A DNA stretch of 64,000 bases from Isoetes taiwanensis. Taxonomy: Eukaryota > Streptophyta > Lycopodiopsida > Isoetales > Isoetaceae. The notes under the pieces are model-generated. The model did no database searches. It saw only the letters and a program-made list of their open reading frames with translations, and was not told where the DNA came from. Of the stretch, positions 54,566 through 64,000 are shown piece after piece. The stretch covers positions 62,001 to 126,000 of the forward strand of contig JAJEKV010000137.1 in NCBI GenBank assembly GCA_021234155.1, given 5' to 3'. The position numbers and the translations under genes are program-made. The number at the start of each line of letters is the position of its first letter. Within the stretch, counting starts at the first letter, position 1.

Positions 54566-54745
54566 GGGAAATTTACCAGAATACCCTTAATTTTTCTGAT
54601 ATTTCCCTAAATACCCTTCATATTTTCAAAATTCCCAAAATGTCCTTGGGTCCCAAGAAAAAGAAGGGCATTTTGGGAATTTTGAAAATATAAAGGGTAT
54701 TCTGGGAAATATCAGAAAAATTAAGGGTATTCTGGTAACTTTCCC
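54566..54745. mobile_element. 180-bp palindromic MULE-type MITE with 9-bp duplication
   Basis: Left end GGGAAATTTACCAGAATACC, right end inverse (GGTATTCTGGTAACTTTCCC). The two halves pair nearly throughout. TAAAAAATA flanks both sides (54557-54565 and 54746-54754). Ends resemble those of the 805-bp MITE at 41884, so both belong to one family. Confidence 0.88.
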
Positions 54746-54761
54746 TAAAAAATAATCACAT

Positions 54762-54960
54762 TAGCTCACTGGATACATTGGTTAAAGTAGGCTCATTATG
54801 ACATTGAGTTATTTTGGTAGAGGTTCGAGCCCCCGTATTTCCTATTCTAAAATCTTAGGCAAAGCCATATAGAGGTTCGATGTTCCCTCAAAACCTTAGG
54901 CTAAATCGTATTTAATATTTCAAAATCATAGGCGCCTCCAAGGTTATATTTCCTTGGATT
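54762..54960 (+). other. Possible tRNA-derived SINE fragment
   Basis: TAGCTCACTGG at 54762-54772 resembles a pol III A box and GGTTCGAGCCC at 54822-54832 is a B box. The 60-base distance is acceptable. A second partial GAGGTTCGATGTTCCC follows at about 54871. No clear poly(A) or target duplication was found. Confidence 0.35.
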
Positions 54961-55169
54961 TAGACGATCACACACTTGGTATTTCTTGATTGTATGCTCC
55001 ACTTTATTGCTCCTCGTATTTAAAAGACACTAATTCATTGATTGTATGATGCAGGTACTAAAGAAGAGCGTGAACAAAGGAGCGCTGCTTTATTTTCTCC
55101 CCTTGTTATAGGGTGCTGCTTTATTTTCTTCGTTTGTCTCTACAGATACTAAGGGTGGCTTCACACTGG

Positions 55170-55450
55170 CCATTATGTTAGGTTAAATTTATAACATAAC
55201 GGATACTCTTTTGTGTTAGGTTAACCTAACGATAAGATTTCGCTTCACACTTCCCATTAGATTAAAAATTAGCGTAACGGAAACTGTTAGAAGCACTTCA
55301 CACTGCATGACGCCATTAGGTTATGTTACACCTAACATAATGGAAACCGTTAAAAGCACTTCACACTACATGACGCCGTTACATTATATTACACCTAACA
55401 TAACGGAAACCATTAAAATCCTTTCATCCTGCATGACACCATTAAGCTAC
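55170..55450. repeat. Tandem repeat of about 63 bp, four to five diverged units
   Basis: Units start CTTCACACT and contain GCATGACGCCATTAGGTTA, TTACACCTAACATAA and GGAAACCGTTAAAAGCA. The two best copies are 55296-55358 and 55359-55422; flanking ones are shorter. Confidence 0.85.
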
Positions 55451-56142
55451 AGATTGGATAAACATAACACAATAAACTGTTTTGATAATAAAGATTACAT
55501 CATATATACAAATTATATTTTGAAGTCGGGAACTCCATTTAACCAAGAGTTTCAACGTCACAAAAGAAACACAAATCTAACAACAATTCAATCTAATTCG
55601 AATGCACGCAGCTCTACTTCTATATCAATAAGCTTCCTCTCTAATAAAAAAATTCTGCACACAACAAGAACTTATCATATTCTATCTAAAACTATCAGAT
55701 CAATCACTCTAAGACACCACAAGAACACCTACCTACCTCCAACAACATAGCCTGCATAAATCTATGGCAGCACATCCATCTATATGCATCCACGTCTAAT
55801 CTAACATCTGCAAGCTAGCTTACCCTATCAATGAAGCATGCAATAACTGTAGTATGCATATTCATGCCTCAGCGAATATCATATACATTATCAGGGCAGC
55901 CCTCAAGCGAGTTTCAGGTCCAAATAAAGATCTCAGCTTATAATATATCACAAAACATATGCATTTGTAGACAATGTAAGTACAAGCCACCATACCTACA
56001 AATGAATAATAATCATTCATCTCATCATACATTATCAAGCTTATTCAATCTCAAAGTAGCAAACTAGTCCGAGCTAGCCTATACTACTACCAGCACAGTG
56101 AAGGAATGCCTTAATATGTAAAGCATGTGTGTATCCACCTAC
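55451..56142. other. AT-rich stretch without a supported gene
   Basis: Open frames here are composed of ordinary AT-rich text with no motifs. It ends CCACCTAC, directly before the TIR of element copy 2. Confidence 0.5.
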
Positions 56143-56416
56143 AAGTCGTATTTAATTAAAGTGGGACTCATTCCATTCCCATTTTTTTCCGGAACCCGGT
56201 TAATTTACATAAAAAGTAGCACCCCGACCCGAAAACTATCCTTAATTCGAATTTTTGAATAAAACTCTGAATCCGAGCTTTGCTGCAGTTTTCCCTGGTT
56301 CGCGAGTCGAGAACAAAAACAATGCAACTGAAACAAAGGAAATTCATTAAAGTTTGAAACCAAAGATCTAGTTGAAAAAGAATTTTTATTAATAAATTGA
56401 ACAAATACAATGTATT

Positions 56417-56960
56417 TTACATCGGACGCAGAGACCATGGTGGTCTTGCTGTCACTACAGTTACATCATCTTGGTAGGTGGTCCACCTTAGGGGATTAAC
56501 TAGCGGCGCTTCTTCATGCCGAAGTAAGCCTTGGGGGCAACCTTGAAGAGTGTGGAATGCCTCACGTGGAGGTGCCTCTGGAGCTACCGGCCGACTGTCC
56601 ACCCGACTTCTCCACTTTCGCCTCCCGCGACCTTTCATCGAATATGCTCCTTCCCCAACCTCCGTGGGATGTTATGCAATGCTTGCAAGATGCTTTGAGC
56701 TTCCTGGACTTTCTCTTTGTTCTTCGCTGTTCTTTATCCCGGGGTGTAGCGAGCAACCTCCTCGACTCAAGAGCAACCTTGTCCCAAAGGCCGGGCAAGA
56801 GTGTAGCGTGACGGAATGCGTGCGAGCGGTATTTCTTCCGCCTTTGAGCGGGATCTCATGCCGCTGAGCGGTCTCGTGATGCCTGCGGCGGGATGCTGTG
56901 GCCGGTGTCGGATCGTGCTGAACCACCCGGAGCAAGGAGAGTATGATTAACAATTCACGG
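56417..56960 (-). pseudogene. Possible coding remnant near the left TIR of copy 2
   Basis: Reverse-strand frames include PGLWDKVALESRRLLATPRD and KEQRRTKRKSRKLKASCKHC, and another ends VVTARPPWSLRPM. The charge pattern looks protein-like but no frame runs through. Not recognised. Confidence 0.3.
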
Positions 56961-57184
56961 TGCCATTAGTCAAAACGAAGAAAAGAACGTTGAAATCAAA
57001 TTACAATGGAGAACATTCATTCCATACAACCGCATCCAATGACGTGGGAAGTAGTGTCTTTCATTCGACGCGAGTCGAGAAAGGCCCATAAAAGTGAAAG
57101 TACAACCATTCTCATTAGAATATGGTTGCATCCAATCACACACGGAAAGCATACAAATGGTTCGTCAACGAGACAACCGAAGAT

Positions 57185-57214
57185 GCCTTTCTCGACTCGC
57201 GAGTCGAGAAAGGC
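57185..57214. repeat. Perfect 30-bp palindrome in copy 2
   Basis: Arm GCCTTTCTCGACTCG followed by its exact reverse complement. It is identical to 23863-23892 in copy 1. Related, less perfect forms in copy 2 lie at about 57067-57086, 57309-57331, 58325-58350, 58378-58402, 60094-60117, 60446-60466, 62990-63016 and 63973-63999. Confidence 0.95.
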
Positions 57215-57756
57215 CTAAAACGCAATGTACAAGCATTATCATAATAGATCATGCCTCGCATCCAATCACACAATGAAACATACAAATGGTCTCATCATCA
57301 ACACAAGCATGCCTTTCTCGACTGTGAGTCGAAAAGGCATCAAAACTCAATATACAAGTATATTCATTACAAAATGTTCAATACATGTGTTCACGTTCGT
57401 TTACAATATTCACACAATTTGACTATCTGAAAGCAGGGGTCACTCTTCTTGTTCACCAAAGTATTTGTCGTCCATAGCTTTCATGATCGCCTTGCTCTCT
57501 GGATCGGGTTCCGTGAGGCTCGGATAGTTCGTAAGCACATCGGCGACAAGAATGGCAAAGAGGGATTCCGCCAAGACAGGACAGAGTCCGAAGGACAACC
57601 ACCTATCCGTCTCATATTCTTCAGGTCGATATGGCTTAGCAATGATTGTATTTTGCGCGTTATGATAGCACTTGTAGGCGGAGTCGTCTATGATCAGCGT
57701 GTTGTGTTTGCCATAGTCCTGGAATTGCTCATAAACCACATCCCACCTTTTCACCA

Positions 57757-58119
57757 TTATAGGCTTCCCTTTGTGATGGCTGGATCGAGGTCCCAACACA
57801 TGCTCGACCCTTTTCTTCCCCAAACGAACTTGAACTTCAAAACTGAAATGCCGAGAACACTAAGAACATTGACAATATTTTTCTTTGCCATACAAGACCA
57901 TATGCCCACTTCGAATCCCCGTTCCAGGTACCATTCAACAATTTCCTTAGCTCTAGGCCTCGGATACACTATTTTATGCTCTGTTTTGGTTGGGATCTGC
58001 GAGGTGTTAATCTCGGGGACGTCTTTATCGTGGTATACTGCAGCTAATACTCCATTGACGTCAAATATTATAAGCTTGGTGGGACCAATTTGGATCCCGT
58101 TGGAGTTTGGCTCGACCAT
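57757..58119 (-). pseudogene. HAD/FCP1-like domain, first half
   Basis: Open piece beginning MVEPNSNGIQIGPTKLIIF. The nucleophile motif DVNGVL is at residues 20-25 of this piece. It joins the second half (57823-57440: GPRSSHHKGKPIMVKRW, then NTLIIDDSAYKCYHNAQ) after a one-base slip. FCP1/NIF proteins dephosphorylate phosphoserine, classically on the RNA polymerase II tail. Loss of the second Asp predicts weak or no catalysis unless this subfamily has adapted. Confidence 0.75.
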
Positions 58120-58290
58120 ATTTCCGGTTCATCGGGATCCAAATCTTGGGATCATTATCTTTTCGTGTCCTTTTCGGGCCGTGGAGCGTGTCTTGCTCTG
58201 GATTGTCTTTGGGGAGTGCATTCTCCTCCTCGCAACGTGAACCGCTGCTATCCAATGACAATGATCCGGAGTCGTTGACATGGAAGTCCC

Positions 58291-58431
58291 TGAAATGATG
58301 ACATCTGTCAGAAAGGAAACGAGTTTTCTCGACTCACGAGTCGAGAATGAAAAGAAAAGGTATTGAAAGGAAACGAGTTTTCTCGACTCGCGAGTCGAGA
58401 AACACCGATAGAGCAAAGTAAACTCACCTCA
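58291..58431 (-). other. Intron carrying two palindromes
   Basis: Between GAG|GTGAGT and TTTCAG|GGAC lie two copies of the CTCGACTC-type palindrome (58325-58350 and 58378-58402). The exon phases on the two sides fit (LENLRLR joined to DFHVNDSGSLSLD), which supports the splice model. Confidence 0.6.
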
Positions 58432-60061
58432 ATCTCAGGTTTTCAAGAATGTGTTCGGCAAAGATTCTGGTCTAAACCTTCGACATTCTCGCCTCCTCGT
58501 CGGCTTTGTCTCCCTCGTCCCTCGCGTCGTTTTCTCGCTTCCATTTGTCTTCCTCCCCCTTGAAATGCTCATGAAGCGGATCCGGTATGACCGAATGGTT
58601 TCAACCATGTCCTTATTTCCAACCACGGATATAGGTTTCATTCCAAACAGCATAGCCCCCTGAGAGAATAGGCCATTCATGTACCACTCGCATACAATTT
58701 GATCTTCCTCGACCAAGCTGGTAATGAAGTACTTGATAACTCTTGGCCGGATAGGAATTCTATGTATAGGACCGGTCGCACCATCTTTGCTGACCTTGTC
58801 CATCGATGGAACATCCTCCATAAATCTGCTCCCCTTCCAGGGTTCCATCTGCTCTTGAGAGATCATGAACTTGTCGAGATAATGATGTTCGCTAGACCAC
58901 CACTTATCCAGGTCTACCGCCGATCTTGAAATCAAAACCAAAACTATGTTTGCAAAGCTTGGTGCCTTCGACAAGCCAAGTCTGCACTCATGATCAAGTT
59001 CGTATATGGAGTGCATGATCTTGTTGGTGAAGTTAATATCAGCTGCCCATTGGGAGACAAATTTTGTCCGATTGCCGGCAAGCATGCAAAAGACAAGGAA
59101 ACCGAAAGTATCCAGTACCGCACGCCTTGTACCACCGCTCTATGTCGGCTTTGTCATAAAAAAGGGTGGGGTCTTCGATCATATTGATGGCAAATAGTGC
59201 CACGGGTCCAGGTGCCAGTTCCAGACCACCAAATCCCTTGTGTCCCAAAGTTACCAGAAATGGGGGGGAGCTATCGTCTGCCTTAAATGGGACCACCCCG
59301 AATCCAAGCTTCCTCTTCAGAATTGCCATAGCACGTTCAGGGAAAGGAAGGGTTTTGACGTTACGCTTCAGCTTGGTGTTGATGTAGGGTTGACATAGAC
59401 GGTTCAATTCCTTCATGTCTTCCTCATCAAGGGCAGCCTTTTCCTTGTAATAATCAAAATCATGGTATTCATTAGATGCAACGTTGCAGAACTCCGTGAT
59501 GCCTTCTTCTAACGCACGCTGTCGCTTTAGGACTGTGGCATAATCCTTTGCGTCCTGCATTTTAGAACTCCTGGTCTTCCTTAGTAGGATTGTTCCATCC
59601 AAGATTTTGCCTTGTAGGTCAAGCGTTTTTTGTCCGGTGAGGCCCTCAGATCCTCTTCATGAACCTTGTCAAACAACTTGGGGTCCGGCCTGCATGGAAA
59701 TTCTCCATTGCTGTCCTTCAACTTGCCTTTTGTCCATTGAGCCCATATCTCAGTCCATTTCTCCCCGACATCGATTGCTAAGAATGAGGTCATATTGGTG
59801 CGAGAGAGACTCCCCTTGGGCCTTTCCTTGGTGTTCTCTTCTTCTTCTCCTCTTCTTCCTCTCCCTCATCATCTTCCTGTCCCTCCAGTGAGAACATATC
59901 CGCATAGTTTCTCAAAGGTCTTCCACTTATCCGGGGGAGCCCTTTTCCTTTAGGGCCGAGGACAACCCAATGCTTTCCACTTGTTGCCTGGCGTGTATGA
60001 TCTGAGTCGGGATAAGGGCTGCATTCATCAATGTACCAATGTCGAGCATGAAAGTATCTAC

Positions 60062-60496
60062 AAACACCGGAATAAATAGTAAATAGTAGCCGGGTTTTCT
60101 CGACTCATGAGTCGAAAAGTCCTTGAACGCCTAATTTTCTTTTACTTATTCTGGTTTTTCGACTCATGATGTCGAGAAAGCTCTGCATCCTTTGATTTTC
60201 ACGTGTTGCCTGGCTTTCTCGACTGGAGTCGAAACCCCGATGATAATCGGGAAAATGTTAGGATGGTAGGGCTTTCTCACTCGCGAGTCGAAAAAGTCCA
60301 ACAAATGTCTAATTTTCTTTTACTTCTTCTCAGGTTTTCTGACTGAAGTGAAAAGCTCTGCATCCTTTGATTTTACGTATTTACCGGGCTTTCTGGACTC
60401 GTGGAAATCGAAAACCCGATAATCGGCAAAATGTTAGGATGGTAGGGCTTTCTCGACTCGCGAGTCGAAATGGAAAAATTCGTGAGAGTTATTTAC
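60062..60496 (-). other. Intron carrying several palindromes
   Basis: The stretch between donor AAG|GTAAAT and acceptor TTTGTAG holds at least five degenerate palindromes, among them near 60094-60117, 60152-60180, 60212-60230, 60279-60293 and 60446-60466. Repeated text such as TAATTTTCTTTTACTT and GATAATCGG suggests internal duplication of ~210 bp. Confidence 0.55.
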
Positions 60497-61413
60497 CTTA
60501 CGTAGGCGGCACTCGCTGCTATTGTGTTACGCGTTGGCTAATCTTTGGCCGGTTCGGTTCTTTGGCGTCTCAGCCAAAGAACTCTGCCTCTCGCTTGGCA
60601 TATCTATCCTTGATCGCTGCGGCACCTCCTTCTCCAAAATCACAATACTTGCGCCGCCCTCACCGAATCTTTGACCGCCTACAACCCGAACCTGGCGTCT
60701 TTTCCCTTCGGATCTTCCTCGGACTTCCAAATGAACAACTCACGGTCCGATCTGCTAAAAGGTATGACATCCGCGCATTGGATCTGCAACGGGATGCCGC
60801 ACCATCGGTTCGAGAATCTCCGGCATGTGTGCTGGATTAAATTCCACAATGGTTGAACAAGGCGGCATCTCCCGTGCAAACCTTCAACCCGTCTAATGTC
60901 CGGTGGCCGGCTTTGTGTGATATTCCCAATCGGATAATCTTGAGCCGGCCGCTCCATTTTACGTACCCCTCTCTGTGAAATCCTGATCGATCATCGGATC
61001 CATTATTGGGAGTCGACCATATCTTACGTCTCCTTCGTCATCCGATTCCTCCCGTGTGGTGTCATCTTCCCCATCTTTGTTTTTGGTGGACTTTTTTGTG
61101 TATGAACCACAACTTCATTCCCCCTTTGTAGAGTGTTGTAGAGTCTTGACCTGAGAAGTGAAGCTCCCCGTATTGAGCAGTTTTTCCCCTGACTCTGGAA
61201 ATCTCCATACCAAGCTCCACGGATGTTAGGGTTCCGGCCTCCTTCATCCCTTCGGATCCTTCCACCCAAGGTTCGACAATTTAAAAGGCGCCAACCTTTT
61301 TGGTGCCCTTAGCCTTGCTCATGGAGGAGTGAGAATAATTTGAAACTGCTAATTTTTGGTGTGATAGAACTTACTCTTCCCAGGTCCTCGACATGTAGTG
61401 TTAAATGCTTGAA

Positions 61414-61695
61414 TCACGGCGCAGAGGCGGAGAGCACAACACCGATTTTCTTGTACTTGTCTCCGAGCTCTTCTTGTCCCTTTGGTATAGAAACAGATCT
61501 TTCTCCTTCCCACTTGTCGATACCTCGACATACCACCAAATCTATCTGGCTTTGTTTCAAGAAGCTCTGTCTCCATCCCTCGATGACGAAGAATGGAGTT
61601 GACCGGTGATCACCGGAGTCCGAGGTGAATGCTGCAAGAAGAAAAAGGATGGATCGGTTAAGGTATTCGACAAAAAAAAAACCTCGAAAGCTCAC
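61414..61695 (-). pseudogene. Coding-like fragment upstream of the phosphatase gene
   Basis: Reverse-strand frame with FFVIEGWRQSFLKQSQIDLV, CRGIDKWEGERSVSIPKGQE and LGDKYKKIGVVLSAS. It looks like real protein and lies next to the 61323 start. It may be a 5' exon of the same gene or of a neighbour. Not recognised. Confidence 0.35.
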
Positions 61696-61895
61696 ACAGG
61701 GTGTTTGTCTTCTTCTTCTTGCTTTGCCGCTGGTAGAAGCATCCCTCTCGGCGCCTAAACTTCTTGGATGGAGTCGCCATGTCCGTATGCCCCCTCATCT
61801 TCTTCTGATTGGACCCCTCGTGAAATTAAGTTTCCTCCAAGGCGTTATGAGTTTTAGGACTGCATGTAAAAAAGATCGGTGTTCTTTAGTTTGAA

Positions 61896-62690
61896 TTTAA
61901 GGACATGCAATCATTTATAAAAAAAGCAGGGCTAAAGTACAAAGCGGTTAGGCTTTAGCCCGCCCAAACACTATTTCGAAATTTAATCACATCAAGGGAC
62001 TAAGTGAGCGGGCGTAGTTTATCTTCAACTGCGGCATTGGCAACCTCGAGTTTCGAGGGGAGCATCGAATATGCGACTTCGGAATGGCGCCCATGACGCG
62101 ATAAGGCTATATGGCCGCCTTGCATATGTGTGTTTTTTCTGACCGCAGCGTCCTATTGCAAGCAGTTGATTTGATCGATGAGCACCCGAGCTAAGGTAGG
62201 AAGCGGAGAGGAGCTGCATTACGGGAACTCTACACTTCTTTGCGCCATGGAATGGGGATACGCGAATCGCAGATGATACAAGTATTAGATCTGGAATACA
62301 CTCTTGTTGAGACCGACGTAAGAAGCAAAGACTCTAGGTGAGGCTGCGGGATCCGTGGATACTGATGGCCCAAGGAATTACTGCGTGAAGAGGTGAGTTT
62401 CGAGAGATGCCTATGTTATTTAAACTTGTAGAACATGCCGTCAGTTTTAAATAATGGAACTGCTGATAAGCTCGACGGATTCATTGTTTCCTTGTCCAAA
62501 GATTTTTCAGCTTCGAGAGATGATTTACTCTCTGGGTTGAGAGATGCTCTCGGCAAGGAAACAATGGATGGGGTTTAAAGAACGCCTTCGTTTAGGTGTC
62601 TTTTTTATGGAGTGTTTTCTTGGAATGTTGTACATAGATCGGGCTAGGTCTAAGGCCCGGAGATGCGGTTCATATGTATCCTCTTGTAGT
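61896..62690. other. Copy 2 interior without a supported gene
   Basis: No open frame of note; the text is non-repetitive. Confidence 0.45.
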
Positions 62691-64000
62691 TAGTCGAAGG
62701 GGCCTCCACCAGTCCGAACCACTCCTCTTCCAAATATTCGAGGAAGATGGTTCAAGAAGAGTGGCTTAGACAAAAGCTAGAGGCACTTGGGACTAAAAAC
62801 AGGAGAATACAAAGTCATTCAGTTGTAGAGAATGCAAGCCTTGGCTTCCTCTCGTGGTTTCCACGTGGTTAGTTGTAGAGGCCTCCACCCGACCCGAGCC
62901 CCCCTTCCTGGAAGATGGTTCGAAGGAAGTAACTCGGCTGGACCGTCGAGGCCACGCTACCATACACAAGAGAATTGGTCGGCTAAGGGATTCTCGACTC
63001 TGGCGAGTCGAGAATGCGACTGTTATTGCTGTCTACATTCTCGACTTCGCAAGTCGAAATGCCTTAATATCCGTAACTCCGGTTAGTACACATGGAGTGC
63101 CGGTTGATTAAGGCATTCCCGGGCTTCGAGGCGAAAATCGCATGCCAAGCTCTATGGTTTCCACGTGGTTGGTTAGAGGCCTCCACCGGTCAAGGCCCCT
63201 CCCTTCCTTTGATATTAAGTCGAAGATGGTTGAAGGTGGCTCATTTGGGTAGAAACCAGCTGCGACCCCACGGAAGGAAAATGATTCTCGACTAGCAGTC
63301 GATTAGAATCTCATTGTTAACCGTGTCTACATTCTCGGCTTCGCATTCTCGCTTCGCGAGCGAGAATGCATCTGGCAAGCTTCTTATGGTTTCCACGTGG
63401 GTTGCTAAGAGTTGGCTGGGGAGCAGTCAAAACAACTTCCTTCACAATGTCAGGAAGATAGAAAGGAGGGATTTATAAGGCTATCTGCGAGACCCAACTT
63501 CTAGAATGCACTAAGCGGCCATTTTCTGGAGCTCACGAGTGTCGGCGACCAACACCTCTGTGGTGTAGTTGGGGCCTCTACCCAATCGAGCCCATCCCTT
63601 GCATAATATTCGGCGAAGATGGTTCGAAGGAGACGGTCTTTGATTGGGTAGAGGCCACCGCGACCACAATACGTGAGAATTGAATTGCTAGCAGAGTTGG
63701 CCCGCAGACAGTGAAAACCACTTCCCTTCGCAATGTCCGAGGAAGATAGAAGGAGAGTGGTTAAGACTGTCTGCAGGCCAGCTCTAGAGTGCACTAGAGC
63801 TCACGTTTTTCTCGACTCGAAAGCCGCCAGCACCTTCGCGGGTTAGTCGCCGAGGCCTCCACCCAGTCGGAGCCAGTCCTCTTCGCAATATTCGATGAGC
63901 ATGGTTCGAAGGAGAGTGGCTCAGACTGGGTGGAGGCACCTGCGACTGCACAAAGGGCCATTGGCAGGTATCACATTCTCGACTCACGAGTCGAGAAGGC
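62691..64000. repeat. Array of imperfect ~90-bp hairpins alternating with short palindromes
   Basis: At least seven related units occur, near 62698-62782, 62869-62948, 63168-63260, 63407-63495, 63560-63655, 63688-63788 and 63847-63945. In the clearest, GGCCTCCACCCAGTC is paired with GACTGGGTGGAGGC, with CTCTTCG against CGAAGGAGAG inside. Another pairs GTTGGCCCGCAGACAGT with ACTGTCTGCAGGCCAGC. TTCTCGACTC-type palindromes and the phrase TGGTTTCCACGTGGTT lie between units. The array runs out of the window. Confidence 0.75.

Larger units (their letters stand above)
57438..61323 (-). pseudogene. Spliced gene in copy 2 with C-terminal FCP1/NIF-like HAD phosphatase domain, frame-damaged
   Basis: A likely start is ATG at 61323 (MSKAKGTKKVGAF). 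Protein-like pieces follow leftward: KEAGTLTSVELGMEISRVRG; FSRSDRELFIWKSEEDPKGK; then after an intron (donor AAG|GTAAAT near 60497, acceptor TTTGTAG near 60061) YFHARHWYIDECSPYPDSDH and HWVVLGPKGKGLPRISG; then TSFLAIDVGEKWTEIWAQW, MAILKRKLGFGVVPFKADDS and YELDHECRLGLSKAPSFANI. Another intron (donor GAG|GTGAGT near 58431, acceptor TTTCAG near 58290) contains two palindromes. The last part has the HAD motifs IIFDVNGVLAAVYHD, FEVGIWSCMAKKN and NTLIIDDS, ending KYFGEQEE. The second Asp of DxDx(T/V) is Asn. Frames shift often, for example at the GGGG near 57818. The N-terminal domains are unknown to me. Confidence 0.65.
56143..64000. mobile_element. Second, larger copy of the palindrome TIR element (copy 2), incomplete at window end
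   Basis: It starts AAGTCGTATTTAATTAAAGT and matches 22677-22920 over ~245 bases with few changes, then diverges. The right TIR is not seen before 64000, so the copy is at least 7.86 kb. It contains many palindromes, a spliced gene with a phosphatase-like C-terminus, and a hairpin array. Since the interior differs from copy 1, the family may capture or carry different cargo. Confidence 0.75.

Noticed and set aside
60367-60840. 157-codon forward open frame
   Set aside because: The reverse strand gives more protein-like pieces consistent with the phosphatase gene, and the forward frame crosses palindromes.

Overview
The window is nuclear DNA of a land plant. It has spliced genes with consensus GT/AG introns, an LTR retrotransposon primed by initiator tRNA-Met, LINEs whose first ORF resembles those of plant LINEs, and MULE-type MITEs. 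The single-copy gene is an SLC1/DAACS glutamate-type transporter. I do not recall that family in Arabidopsis or rice, so a seed-free plant such as a fern is my best guess. The sequence does not prove this.

Layout. 1-3126 is gene-free repeat-rich DNA. 3127-9852 is a truncated reverse-strand copy (A) of a Ty3/gypsy chromovirus. 9853-14149 plus 34506-~35070 is one reverse-strand LINE, split by a second, forward-strand copy (B) of the same chromovirus at 14150-34500. Copy B has 1.6-kb LTRs, the 5-bp duplication CTAGA, PBS, PPT, gag, pol and a chromodomain. It also has three further ORFs (a, b, c) between the PBS and gag. Copy B was itself invaded twice: by nested foldback elements in a TA microsatellite (about 19.56-22.57 kb) and by a 3,978-bp TIR element (22677-26654). 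35071-42700 holds a small LTR element and a MULE MITE. 42803-45653 is the intact 10-exon transporter gene. 46.7-49.2 kb holds a broken PIF/Harbinger transposase gene. 49526-51885 is a 5'-truncated LINE. 52-56 kb holds MITEs and tandem or direct repeats. 56143 to the end is the left part of a second, larger copy of the TIR element seen at 22677.

The most unusual system is that TIR family. Both copies carry a perfect 30-bp palindrome (arm GCCTTTCTCGACTCG) and many degenerate versions, which I saw nowhere else in the window. The complete copy has them as a minisatellite. The larger copy has them in introns and between imperfect ~90-bp hairpins, and also carries a spliced, frame-damaged gene ending in an FCP1/NIF-like HAD phosphatase domain. 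Other striking points are the chromovirus with extra ORFs, the foldback elements with tRNA-like pol III boxes, and the transporter with several altered substrate- and sodium-site residues. All assignments come from reading the sequence; no database search was run.
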